A stretch of 64,000 bases of DNA from Fluviicola chungangensis (GTDB lineage: Bacteria; Bacteroidota; Bacteroidia; Flavobacteriales_D; Crocinitomicaceae): positions 159,467-223,466 of the forward strand of contig NZ_VLPL01000008.1 of NCBI RefSeq assembly GCF_007558725.1, given 5' to 3'. The translations under genes and the position numbers were made by a program. Position 1 is the first letter of the stretch. Every line of letters begins with the position of its first letter. This document shows, in pieces, positions 35,469 through 44,103 of the stretch. The notes beneath the pieces are model-generated. The model made no database searches and was not told the origin of the DNA. It worked only from the letters and a program-made list of their open reading frames with translations.

Positions 35469-38400
35469 ATGTTAGATAAAATCATTCAATTCAGTATCAG
35501 GAATAAGTTGGTGATCGGGATTATGATCGTCGCACTGATCGGTTGGGGAGCATATTCCGTCAATCAACTGCCCATCGATGCTGTTCCGGACATAACCAAC
35601 AACCAGGTACAGATCATTACCACATCACCCAGCAACGGTGCCGAAGACATCGAGCGCTTTGTGACCTTTCCCGTGGAACAAACCATGGCTACCATTCCGC
35701 ACATCGAGGAAGTCCGCTCTTTCAGTCGGTTCGGGTTGTCGGTAGTAACGGTCGTTTTCAAAGAAGATGTAGATGTATACTGGGCGCGCCAGCAGGTGAG
35801 CGAACGCCTCATCGGCGCGTCGAAAACCATCCCGCCGGGAATGGGAACCCCTGAAATGGCTCCGGTAACAACCGGGCTGGGGGAGATTTACCAATATTCC
35901 ATTTATCCCAAAAAAGGATACGAAAAGAAATACAATGCAACGGAACTCCGCACCATCCAGGATTGGATCGTGAGACGCCAGTTATTGGGGGTTGAAGGTG
36001 TTGCCGATGTGAGCAGTTTCGGCGGATATTTAAAACAATACGAAATCGCATTGGACCCCGATAAGCTGAAAAGCATGAATGTGGGGGTGAATGATGTATT
36101 CCGCGCCCTGCAAAAGAACAATCAGAATACCGGCGGGGCGTATATCGATAAAAAACCGAAAGCTTACTTCATTCGCAGTGAAGGATTGATCCAGTCTATT
36201 GCAGATATTGAAGAGATAGTGGTGGCCACGCACGATGACGGGATTCCCGTACTCATCCGTAATGTTGCCGAAGTGAAATTCGGAGCGGCAACCCGCTACG
36301 GGGCCATGACCCGGAACCACGACGGAGAAGTGGTCGGCGGATTGGTCATGATGCTGAAAGGGGCCAACTCTTCCAAAGTAATTACTCAAGTGAAAGAACG
36401 GATCGCACAGATTGAAAAAACGCTTCCGGAAGGAATTGTCATCGATCCCTTTCTGGACCGGACCAAATTGGTGAATAATGCCATCGGGACGGTGGCTAAA
36501 AACCTGGCGGAGGGAGCACTGATCGTCATTTTCGTATTGGTATTGCTGCTGGGAAATTTCCGTGCCGGGCTTATTGTAGCGTCGGTTATTCCATTGGCCA
36601 TGCTCTTTGCCATTTCGCTCATGAACCTCTTTGGAGTAAGCGGAAACCTCATGAGTTTGGGGGCTATCGACTTTGGGTTGATTGTTGACGGGGCGGTGAT
36701 TATTGTGGAAGCGACCTTGCATCATTTGCATCACCGGAGCAAACAAACCACCTTGTCCCAGTTGGAAATGGATCAGGAAGTCTATTCATCGGCATCCAAG
36801 ATCCGCAGCAGTGCGGCTTTCGGTGAAATCATTATCCTGATTGTGTACCTGCCTATTCTCGCACTGGTGGGCGTAGAAGGAAAAATGTTCAAGCCGATGG
36901 CCCAAACCGTGGTGTTCGCAATTCTCGGGGCATTCCTGCTTTCATTGACCTATGTGCCGATGATGAGCGCCTTGTTCCTGAGCAAAAAGATTTCTATCAA
37001 ACGTTCAGTCTCAGATAGAATCATGGACGGATGTCAGCGTATATATGCGCCTATGCTGCGTTTTGCATTAAAGACCAAAGTAGCGGTAGCCGGGGTGGCA
37101 GTTGCTCTGTTTTTTTTCTGCTTGTTCCTCTTCGGAACGATGGGTTCGGAATTCATCCCAACCCTGGAAGAAGGGGATTTTGCCGTAGAAACACGTGTGT
37201 TAACCGGAAGCAGTTTGTCCCAGACCATTGAAACGGCGACCCGAGCAGGGAAAGTCCTGGAAGACCATTTCCCGGAAGTGAAAAAGGTGGTTGGTAAAAT
37301 CGGTTCGGGAGAGATTCCCACAGATCCGATGCCGGTGGAGGCCTGTGATTTGATGGTCATACTGAAAGACAAGTCGGAATGGACCAGCGCCACTACACGC
37401 GACGAACTTGCGGAGAAAATGCAGGCGGAATTGGAAAACCACATTCCGGGTGTAACCTTTGGGTTCCAGCAACCTATACAAATGCGTTTCAACGAACTGA
37501 TGACGGGTGCCAGGCAAGATGTGGTGATCAAAATCTATGGTGAAGACCTCGATAAACTCAGTAAATATGCCAAACAAATCGGAGCAATCTCACAGCAGAT
37601 TAAAGGGGCACAAGACATCTATGTAGAACAGGTTTCCGGTTTGCCACAAATCGTCATTGAATTCAAACGGGATAAAATTGCCCAGTTCGGAATGAACATC
37701 GAAGACATCAATACGGCTATCCGTGCAGGGTTTGCAGGTGAAGTTGCCGGCTTGGTATTTGAAGGTGAAAAACGCTTCGATCTGGTAGTTCGTCTCGACC
37801 AGGTGAACCGCCAAAATTTGGATGATGTTCGTAACCTCTTCATTGAATCTCCTTCGGGGATGCAAGTTCCCCTGGAGCAATTGGCAACGATTGATTTCAA
37901 GGAAGGGCCGAACCAGATTCAGCGGGACGAAGCAAAACGAAGAATTGTGGTGGGTTTCAATGTCCGTGGAAGGGATGTGGAAAGCATCGTGGAAGAGATC
38001 CAGAAACGGGTAGACTCGGAAGTGACATTCGAAGCCGGCTATTATCCCACATACGGGGGAACTTTTGAAAACCTGAAGGCAGCAAAAAACCGCTTGTCAA
38101 TCGCAGTTCCCGTTGCTTTGTGTTTGATCTTCTTTTTGCTCTACCTGACCTTTAAGTCGGCCAAACAGGCACTGCTGATCTTTACCGCAATCCCGCTTTC
38201 GGCAATCGGGGGCATATTGGCCTTGTGGGTGCGTGGCATGCCATTCAGTATCTCGGCAGGTGTTGGGTTCATTGCTCTGTTCGGAGTAGCCGTGCTAAAT
38301 GGAATCGTACTCATTGCAGAATTTAATCGATTAAAAAAAGAAGGCATGAAAGATACCGTGGAAATCATCAAAACGGGAACGGCAGTTCGTTTGCGTCCGG

Positions 38401-39827
38401 TAATTATGACGGCCCTGGTGGCGTCGCTTGGTTTTCTTCCGATGGCCATTTCCAACGGAAGCGGGGCAGAAGTTCAAAAACCCCTGGCTACTGTTGTTAT
38501 AGGGGGATTAATGACTGCCACGTTGCTTACCTTACTGGTTCTGCCTATTCTGTATTACTGGTTTGAGAAGATCAAACCAACAAGCCGTTCGTTGCCGGCG
38601 GCAGCCCTGGTGGTGGCCATCAGTTTGTCGGGTTGGGGATATGCACAGGGAAAACCCCTGACCTTAGATCAGGCCATTGAAGCAGGATTAACGAATAACA
38701 AAACAATCATTGCAGGAAACCGACAGGTTGAATACCAAATACAATACAAGCAGACGCTGTTTGAACTCCCGAAAACGGATGTGAATCTGATGGTCGGTCA
38801 ATACAACAGCATCAACCGGCACGACAACAACCTGACGATTTCCCAGACCATTCCGTTCCCGACCGTATTCTCTGCCCAGTCCCAATTAGGAGATGTTCTC
38901 GCGGAGCAAAGTCAATTGAAAACAGAGCTGACCCGGAACGACCTGGTGTACCAGATCCGGCAATGCTACTATTATCTGCAGTTCCTGGAAGAAGAGCAAA
39001 AAATCTTGCGTGCCCAGGATAGCGTCTTCAAAGGATTTGTAGAATCCGCTTCCCTTAGAGAGAAAACAGGAGAAGGAACCTTGCTTGAAAAGAATACGGC
39101 CCAAACGCAGGCAAACGAGATCGGGAACCGCTTGGCCCAGAATAGGGCAAATCAATTGCGCTACCTGTCGTTGCTGCAAAACCTGGTAGGCAGTCAGGAA
39201 CCGGTGACCATTTCCGAAATGCATCTTCAGGAGCAGCAGCTGTTGTTAGCGAATGATTCAAATGCAGTTGCTGAAAACCCGGAACTGGCATACATTCAGA
39301 AACAAATCGAGGTTTCGGAAAGCCAGCGGAAAGTGGAGATTGCCAAAGGCTTGCCCGACATTACCCTGGGATATTTCAACCAAACACTGATCGGGACCCA
39401 AAGCGTAAATAACCAGGAAGTCTATTTTGATGGTTCCAAACGTTTCCAGGGATTCCAGCTTGGTTTGGCAATCCCGGTGTTTTTCAACGGGTACCATGCA
39501 AAAGTAAGATCAGCGGCGTTGTCGGCCAAAGTGGCGGAAAGCAATTACGAAGCTTATCAGGCAGATTTACAGGGGAAATACCGGCAAGCTCTACAGGAAT
39601 ATTTAACAAACAGGAATAACTTGGAATACTATCGTCAGTCGGCCCTGGTCAATGCAGAATCCATCCTCTTGAGCGGACAGGAAGCATATCGGGCAGGAGA
39701 GATCGGTTATTCGGAATACCTTTTTAGCCTGAAAACAGTCAACGACATCAAAGAAAAATACCTGGATGCATTGCTTCGTACCAACCTGAGTGCAGCGAAA
39801 CTTCAGTATCTGACCGGGAAAAAATAA
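35469..39827 (+). CDS. CzcA-type heavy-metal RND pump fused to a TolC-like channel
   Basis: 1452 residues from ATG 35469 (an in-frame GTG at 35451 is less likely). Residues 1-1040 are an HME-family RND pump: NKLVIGIMIVALIGWGAYSV, DAVPDITNNQVQI, and TM4 motif DFGLIVDGAVIIVE (~401-414), whose charged residues form the proton relay of CzcA-like divalent-cation pumps, rather than the CusA (Cu/Ag) form. A new hydrophobic segment at ~1041-1060 (LPAAALVVAISLSGWGYAQG) looks like an internal signal peptide. It is followed by an outer-membrane-factor domain (LTLDQAIEAGLTNNK ... YRAGEIGYSEYLFS). It is followed 26 bp later by the adaptor. Confidence 0.93.
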   Translation: MLDKIIQFSIRNKLVIGIMIVALIGWGAYSVNQLPIDAVPDITNNQVQIITTSPSNGAEDIERFVTFPVEQTMATIPHIEEVRSFSRFGLSVVTVVFKEDVDVYWARQQVSERLIGASKTIPPGMGTPEMAPVTTGLGEIYQYSIYPKKGYEKKYNATELRTIQDWIVRRQLLGVEGVADVSSFGGYLKQYEIALDPDKLKSMNVGVNDVFRALQKNNQNTGGAYIDKKPKAYFIRSEGLIQSIADIEEIVVATHDDGIPVLIRNVAEVKFGAATRYGAMTRNHDGEVVGGLVMMLKGANSSKVITQVKERIAQIEKTLPEGIVIDPFLDRTKLVNNAIGTVAKNLAEGALIVIFVLVLLLGNFRAGLIVASVIPLAMLFAISLMNLFGVSGNLMSLGAIDFGLIVDGAVIIVEATLHHLHHRSKQTTLSQLEMDQEVYSSASKIRSSAAFGEIIILIVYLPILALVGVEGKMFKPMAQTVVFAILGAFLLSLTYVPMMSALFLSKKISIKRSVSDRIMDGCQRIYAPMLRFALKTKVAVAGVAVALFFFCLFLFGTMGSEFIPTLEEGDFAVETRVLTGSSLSQTIETATRAGKVLEDHFPEVKKVVGKIGSGEIPTDPMPVEACDLMVILKDKSEWTSATTRDELAEKMQAELENHIPGVTFGFQQPIQMRFNELMTGARQDVVIKIYGEDLDKLSKYAKQIGAISQQIKGAQDIYVEQVSGLPQIVIEFKRDKIAQFGMNIEDINTAIRAGFAGEVAGLVFEGEKRFDLVVRLDQVNRQNLDDVRNLFIESPSGMQVPLEQLATIDFKEGPNQIQRDEAKRRIVVGFNVRGRDVESIVEEIQKRVDSEVTFEAGYYPTYGGTFENLKAAKNRLSIAVPVALCLIFFLLYLTFKSAKQALLIFTAIPLSAIGGILALWVRGMPFSISAGVGFIALFGVAVLNGIVLIAEFNRLKKEGMKDTVEIIKTGTAVRLRPVIMTALVASLGFLPMAISNGSGAEVQKPLATVVIGGLMTATLLTLLVLPILYYWFEKIKPTSRSLPAAALVVAISLSGWGYAQGKPLTLDQAIEAGLTNNKTIIAGNRQVEYQIQYKQTLFELPKTDVNLMVGQYNSINRHDNNLTISQTIPFPTVFSAQSQLGDVLAEQSQLKTELTRNDLVYQIRQCYYYLQFLEEEQKILRAQDSVFKGFVESASLREKTGEGTLLEKNTAQTQANEIGNRLAQNRANQLRYLSLLQNLVGSQEPVTISEMHLQEQQLLLANDSNAVAENPELAYIQKQIEVSESQRKVEIAKGLPDITLGYFNQTLIGTQSVNNQEVYFDGSKRFQGFQLGLAIPVFFNGYHAKVRSAALSAKVAESNYEAYQADLQGKYRQALQEYLTNRNNLEYYRQSALVNAESILLSGQEAYRAGEIGYSEYLFSLKTVNDIKEKYLDALLRTNLSAAKLQYLTGKK

Positions 39828-39853
39828 TTTACTCAGAATCAAAAGACTTAAAT

Positions 39854-41023
39854 ATGAAATCATTCATTCAATTCATTCCGTTAATGACAGTGGTGCTCCT
39901 TGCAGGCTGCGGTTCGGATGAAAAACCGGCAATGACAGAAACACATCCGCAAAATCAAAACCGGGTGGAACTGAATTCCGAACAATACCGGACCATTGAC
40001 CTTCAAACGGGAAAGATTGAGCTCAAATCCCTGAGCGGAACAATCAAAGTAAATGGCATGCTCGACGTTCCGCCGCAAAACCTGGTTTCCATTTCAGCGC
40101 CTTTCGGCGGCACCCTAAAAAACACGGAATTACTACAGGGAATGAAGGTGAAAAAAGGGCAGGTAATCGCTATTATCGAGAACCCGGATTTCATTGATGT
40201 CCAGCAAAATTACCTGGATTATAAAAGCCAGCTGGATTACCTGAAACTGGAGTACGAGCGCCAGGAAGAATTGGCTGCGGGAAATATCAATGCAAAGAAA
40301 ACCGTCCAAAAAGCAAAGAGCGACTATGAAAGCATGCGTGCTCGGGTCAATGGCTTAAGAGCACGGCTGCAGCTCATGAACATTTCGGTTGCTTCATTGG
40401 AAAAAGGAGGGATCCGGAGTTTTGCTTCCATCCTTTCTCCGATCAGCGGCTATGTCACGCAGGTCAATACGAATATCGGCGCTTTTGTTGTTCCGTCGGA
40501 CGTGCTTTTCAAGATTGCGGATACCGAACACCTACACGCCGAATTAACTGTGTTTGAAAAAGATGTTCCCAAATTGAAAGTGGGGCAAAAGGTGCGTTTT
40601 ACCTTGGCGAATGAAGACAAAGAGCGCACGGCAACTATTTACCTCATAGGCCGTGAGATCGGAAAAAACCGGACGGTAAACATCCATTGTCACCTGGATA
40701 AGGAAGACAACCAATTGCTTCCTGGAATGTACCTGAAAGGATTGGTGGAAAGTGGAAGTACAGAAGTAACTGCAGTCCCGAACCAGGCCATTGTAGAGTT
40801 TGAAGGAGAAGAATACATCTTTTCAGAAGTGAAGTCCGACCACAAAAACGAACATGCTTTTGAACTGATCCCGGTGAAGACAGGTGTCAGTGAGCTGGGA
40901 TATACGGAGATTATCATTGTATCCGGTAAGGACTGGCGAACAGTAAAGCTCGTTGTTAACGGGGCTTATGATCTCCTGAGTAAACTGAAGAACGGAGAAG
41001 AAGGCGCGGGCCATGCACATTAA
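39854..41023 (+). CDS. RND efflux membrane-fusion (adaptor) lipoprotein
   Basis: 389 residues with lipobox VVLLAGCG, so it is anchored to a membrane and faces the periplasm. It contains a lipoyl-like half (VSISAPFGGTLKN ... GMKVKKGQVIAIIENPDF), a coiled-coil hairpin (~115-185), the second lipoyl half (ILSPISGYVTQVNTNIGAFV), and beta-barrel and membrane-proximal domains. It ends in a His-containing tail (EEGAGHAH). It joins the inner-membrane pump to the TolC-like channel, which here are encoded as one fused gene immediately upstream (26-bp gap). CzcB/CusB type; metal probably Zn/Co/Cd or Cu. Confidence 0.92.
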   Translation: MKSFIQFIPLMTVVLLAGCGSDEKPAMTETHPQNQNRVELNSEQYRTIDLQTGKIELKSLSGTIKVNGMLDVPPQNLVSISAPFGGTLKNTELLQGMKVKKGQVIAIIENPDFIDVQQNYLDYKSQLDYLKLEYERQEELAAGNINAKKTVQKAKSDYESMRARVNGLRARLQLMNISVASLEKGGIRSFASILSPISGYVTQVNTNIGAFVVPSDVLFKIADTEHLHAELTVFEKDVPKLKVGQKVRFTLANEDKERTATIYLIGREIGKNRTVNIHCHLDKEDNQLLPGMYLKGLVESGSTEVTAVPNQAIVEFEGEEYIFSEVKSDHKNEHAFELIPVKTGVSELGYTEIIIVSGKDWRTVKLVVNGAYDLLSKLKNGEEGAGHAH

Positions 41024-41110
41024 GCCGGCCAAACGGACAGGAAGTATTTTCCGGTCCATGACTGTCTATCCTGGAACAAACAAATACTTTTAGTGCGTAC
41101 AAACAGGCAT

Positions 41111-41734
41111 ATGGAAAACAATAGCAGCAAAGAACATTGGGAACAGGTTTACGAAACAAAAACTCCCGAACAGGTGAGCTGGACCCAAGAGGTTCCTCAA
41201 ACATCCCTTGATTTGATCCATTCGTTTAACTTGCAGAAATCGGCACGTATCATTGATGTGGGCGGCGGAGACAGTAAGTTGGTGGATTATTTGCTGGAAG
41301 AAGGCTTTGAGCACATAAGTGTTTTGGATATTTCGGAAAAGGCGCTTGAAAAAGCAAAGAAAAGGCTGGGAGCAAAGGCCGCTTCGGTAACCTGGATCGT
41401 GAGCGATATCACCGCGTTTGACCCTGTGGAAGTCTATGATGTCTGGCACGACCGCGCTGCATTTCATTTCCTCACAAGTCCTGAACAAGTGGAAAAATAC
41501 GTGGACATTGCCCGTAAATCGGTAAGCGGTTACCTGGCTATCGCAACATTCTCCGAGAATGGCCCGAAAAAATGCAGCGGATTGGATATCAGGCAATACA
41601 GTGAAGAATCGTTAAGGACTCTGTTGCAAAATGATTTTGAAAAGCTTTCGTGTATCACAGAAGACCACACAACTCCCTTTGATACCACCCAAAACTTCCT
41701 GTTTTGCAGCTTTCGCAAAAGAAAGCCGGTTTAA
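41111..41734 (+). CDS. Class I SAM-dependent methyltransferase
   Basis: 207 residues from ATG 41111 (in-frame GTG at 41093 not preferred). Opens with HWEQVYETKTPEQVSWTQEVP, typical of small thiol/arsenite-like methyltransferases, then the SAM-binding motif IIDVGGGDSKLVDYLLEEG and an acidic loop VLDISEKALEKAKKRL, then DVWHDRAAFHFLT. The substrate is unknown. It follows the efflux genes by about 90 bp; a link to metal or metalloid methylation is possible but not shown. Confidence 0.88.
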   Translation: MENNSSKEHWEQVYETKTPEQVSWTQEVPQTSLDLIHSFNLQKSARIIDVGGGDSKLVDYLLEEGFEHISVLDISEKALEKAKKRLGAKAASVTWIVSDITAFDPVEVYDVWHDRAAFHFLTSPEQVEKYVDIARKSVSGYLAIATFSENGPKKCSGLDIRQYSEESLRTLLQNDFEKLSCITEDHTTPFDTTQNFLFCSFRKRKPV

Positions 41735-41845
41735 TTAATAAATTCCCTTCCCTCATTCCTGCCTAATTCCTTCACAATCAACCTTTCCGTTCTTGCATCT
41801 GTAATTTATTTTTTTGTAAGTTAGCGCACATAAAAAAAACACTGA

Positions 41846-42586
41846 ATGAAAATAGCTGCTACTTTTAGATGGAATGACAGAAAGCATGTCATTGTTAAAC
41901 ATGGATTTATTAAAAAAGCAATTGCATTGCTTGTGCTCCCATTCTTACTCTTCTCTTGCGAAAAAGAAAATTCCGAAGACGTAAACCAGGATAAAATCTA
42001 TACGGATTATGAATTGTTCTACAATAAGAACGAAGATAAAACCTACGTGGTTGCACGGTTTAAGTTTGGTGGTCCAACCGGAACGAACCTGGAATTGACC
42101 AATGGTGCATCGGTTAAGTTTAACGGCGATTTGCTTACGTACAATGCTTTTTATGTAGGACATTACAAAGAATACGCCGGGAAAATTTCATCAGGAACCT
42201 TTGTTTACAGCGATGTGGATGGGAATCAATTCACGAATACGACTCCCGCAATGGATACGGTTGCTTTCCAACCCGGATTTGATACCATTGTGAAGTCGCA
42301 GGCAAACACCCTGACCTGGATCGGGAATTCCTTAGCTGCAAACCAGTCTGTGGGTGTTTTCGTTGGTTCCTGGACATGGGGACAGGATGCATTGTTCTAT
42401 CAGAACCAATCGGGGGCTACAAATATTGTCATGGGAATTACCGGGTTGAGCTCCCTTGCTTTGGGTACATCTACCGTTTATATGGACCGGGCGAATGAAA
42501 CAACCGTTGCGCAGGGAACCAGTGAAGGAGGGAAGATCAGGAGTAAATACCGGGCGCTGAATAAAGTGGTACAGGTGGTGCCTTAG
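41846..42586 (+). CDS. Exported lipoprotein of unknown function
   Basis: 246 residues. A hydrophobic segment, KAIALLVLPFLLFSC, gives a lipobox with Cys at ~38; the basic N-terminal extension (MKIAATFRWNDRKHVIVKHG) is unusually long for a signal peptide, so an internal start near VKHGF could be the true one. The rest is beta-rich, Thr/Asn-rich and moderately hydrophilic, like the small single-domain lipoproteins of this phylum. No family recognised. It is closed by the shared bidirectional terminator at 42603. Confidence 0.72.
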   Translation: MKIAATFRWNDRKHVIVKHGFIKKAIALLVLPFLLFSCEKENSEDVNQDKIYTDYELFYNKNEDKTYVVARFKFGGPTGTNLELTNGASVKFNGDLLTYNAFYVGHYKEYAGKISSGTFVYSDVDGNQFTNTTPAMDTVAFQPGFDTIVKSQANTLTWIGNSLAANQSVGVFVGSWTWGQDALFYQNQSGATNIVMGITGLSSLALGTSTVYMDRANETTVAQGTSEGGKIRSKYRALNKVVQVVP

Positions 42587-42602
42587 AGATATCGGACTAA
42601 AG

Positions 42603-42635
42603 AAAAAAGAGCGCAGGAATCCTGCGCTCTTTTTT
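42603..42635. terminator. Bidirectional terminator between convergent genes
   Basis: AGAGCGCAGGA (42608-42618) pairs perfectly with TCCTGCGCTCT (42620-42630), with A5 on one side and T5 on the other, so it serves both 41846 (+) and 42652 (-). Confidence 0.88.
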
Positions 42636-42651
42636 ATAGCTATTGAATCGC

Positions 42652-43905
42652 CTAGCGTACATCGAACTCCACACGTCGGTTTTCCGCGCGCGCTTCAACT
42701 GTTCGGAGCGGATTTTTAAGTTTGGTTTCTCCAAAACCTTCTGTTGTCAGCCTGTCTCCCGAAACACCTTGTTCGATCAGGTAAGTTCTTGCTGCATTGG
42801 CACGCTCCCGGGATAAGTTCATGTTGTATTCCTCGGATGCGCGGTCATCTGCGTGTCCCATAATATGCAGTTTGTAGGAAGGATTATCCTTCATAACCTT
42901 TGCTATCGCTTTGAGCAGTTGTTGGAAAGAAGGAGACAGATCGGCTTTATCTGTTTCAAACTTCACTTCACTTTCCTCGATCATCGTAATGACTTCTTTA
43001 CTGCTGTTGGGAGCCATACTTCCGGAACGTTCAGGACAGCCTTTCATAGCGGCAGAACCTTTTTCAAATGGACAATCATCCAAATCATCCGGGATATTAT
43101 CACCGTCACTGTCGCGCGGAGCGAGTGTGCGTCCTTTCGTGTCAACCAGTGTTCCTGCCGGAGTTTCCGGTTCCTGGTCCAGCCAATTGGCAACCCCGTC
43201 ATTGTCATCATCACGTTGCATTTCTTCCAGTTTTTCCACACGTTTCCGCAGGTTCTGGATCTCCTCATTGTTTTCCGGGATCACGACCCAATCAGCATGT
43301 TCCTTTCGTCCGAAGTTGTATTGAACTCCCAGGGAAAGATTGATCAGGTAAGCATCGATACCATGCGTATTCCGCGTAGAATTAAGATCATAGGTATAGT
43401 TCTGGTAAATGTTTGCAAGGACCGATCCGTCCACATACAGATTGAAACGCGGTGATAAGCGGACTTGTGGGGTAAACCCGATAATTCCGTGAAGAATGTG
43501 GTTCGGATCAATTGAACTTCCATTGAGAACAGAATAACCCGCACCCATATGGAAAAGCAATCCGATGTGTTTTGTCCACTCTTTGAAATCCATGATATTC
43601 CCTAGGTTGGCAACTCCTTCAAGGGAAACCCGGTAATATTCAGAAGAAAAAGAGGGTGTTCCGGCAAGTTCTCTGAAATTATCGTAACCGCCGCTCAAAC
43701 GGACTCCGAACTTAGGATTGACAGCATACCTGAAACCAAGTCCGACGTGCCATAAATTGAGAGTTGCAGCATCGTACCCACTTGTCATAGGATAAATGGG
43801 ATTATTCAACCCGAATTCGGCATCCACGGAAAAATGGTTATAAGTAGTGTCCTGGCAGTAAGAGGTAAAAGTGTGGATCAAAAATAGAGATAGTATATGT
43901 TTCAT
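42652..43905 (-). CDS. OmpA-family outer-membrane protein
   Basis: 417 residues. Signal peptide (HILSLFLIHTFTSYC), an N-terminal beta barrel (~20-215), a coiled-coil linker (EEIQNLRKRVEKLEEM), thrombospondin type 3-like calcium motifs (RDDDNDGVANWLD, DSDGDNIPDDLDDCPFEKG), then a C-terminal OmpA peptidoglycan-binding domain (FETDKADLSPSFQQLLKAIAK ... GHADDRASEEYNMNLSRERA). This is the usual Bacteroidota OmpA layout: outer-membrane barrel tied to the cell wall. It is divergent from the T9SS gene at 44104; an inverted repeat lies between the two. Confidence 0.93.
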   Translation of the reverse strand: MKHILSLFLIHTFTSYCQDTTYNHFSVDAEFGLNNPIYPMTSGYDAATLNLWHVGLGFRYAVNPKFGVRLSGGYDNFRELAGTPSFSSEYYRVSLEGVANLGNIMDFKEWTKHIGLLFHMGAGYSVLNGSSIDPNHILHGIIGFTPQVRLSPRFNLYVDGSVLANIYQNYTYDLNSTRNTHGIDAYLINLSLGVQYNFGRKEHADWVVIPENNEEIQNLRKRVEKLEEMQRDDDNDGVANWLDQEPETPAGTLVDTKGRTLAPRDSDGDNIPDDLDDCPFEKGSAAMKGCPERSGSMAPNSSKEVITMIEESEVKFETDKADLSPSFQQLLKAIAKVMKDNPSYKLHIMGHADDRASEEYNMNLSRERANAARTYLIEQGVSGDRLTTEGFGETKLKNPLRTVEARAENRRVEFDVR

Positions 43906-43974
43906 ATCCAGAAATTTACATGTGAAGGCAATTTATGAAACGGGAACACTTTTTTACTTACACCGGAATGGCTA

Positions 43975-44026
43975 ATTATTACACATTTCACACCTCCTTT
44001 TGTCGATCTGTAAATTGTGTAATAAT
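43975..44026. repeat. 11-bp inverted repeat between divergent surface genes
   Basis: ATTATTACACA (43975-43985) and TGTGTAATAAT (44016-44026) are perfect inverted copies 30 bp apart, in the 198-bp region between ompA (-) and the T9SS gene (+). The position suits an operator acting on one or both promoters. Confidence 0.45.
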
Positions 44027-44103
44027 CTCTGTCAGGATGTAACAGCTGGTCGGGGATAAGTAGGGAATTTTATAGGAATACTAATATCATTAAAAACACA
44101 GAT

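Noticed and set aside
35469..38590. Naming the RND pump CusA (copper/silver)
   Set aside because: The TM4 motif DFGLIVDGAV is the divalent-metal CzcA form; copper specificity cannot be claimed from it, although it lies near a copper block.
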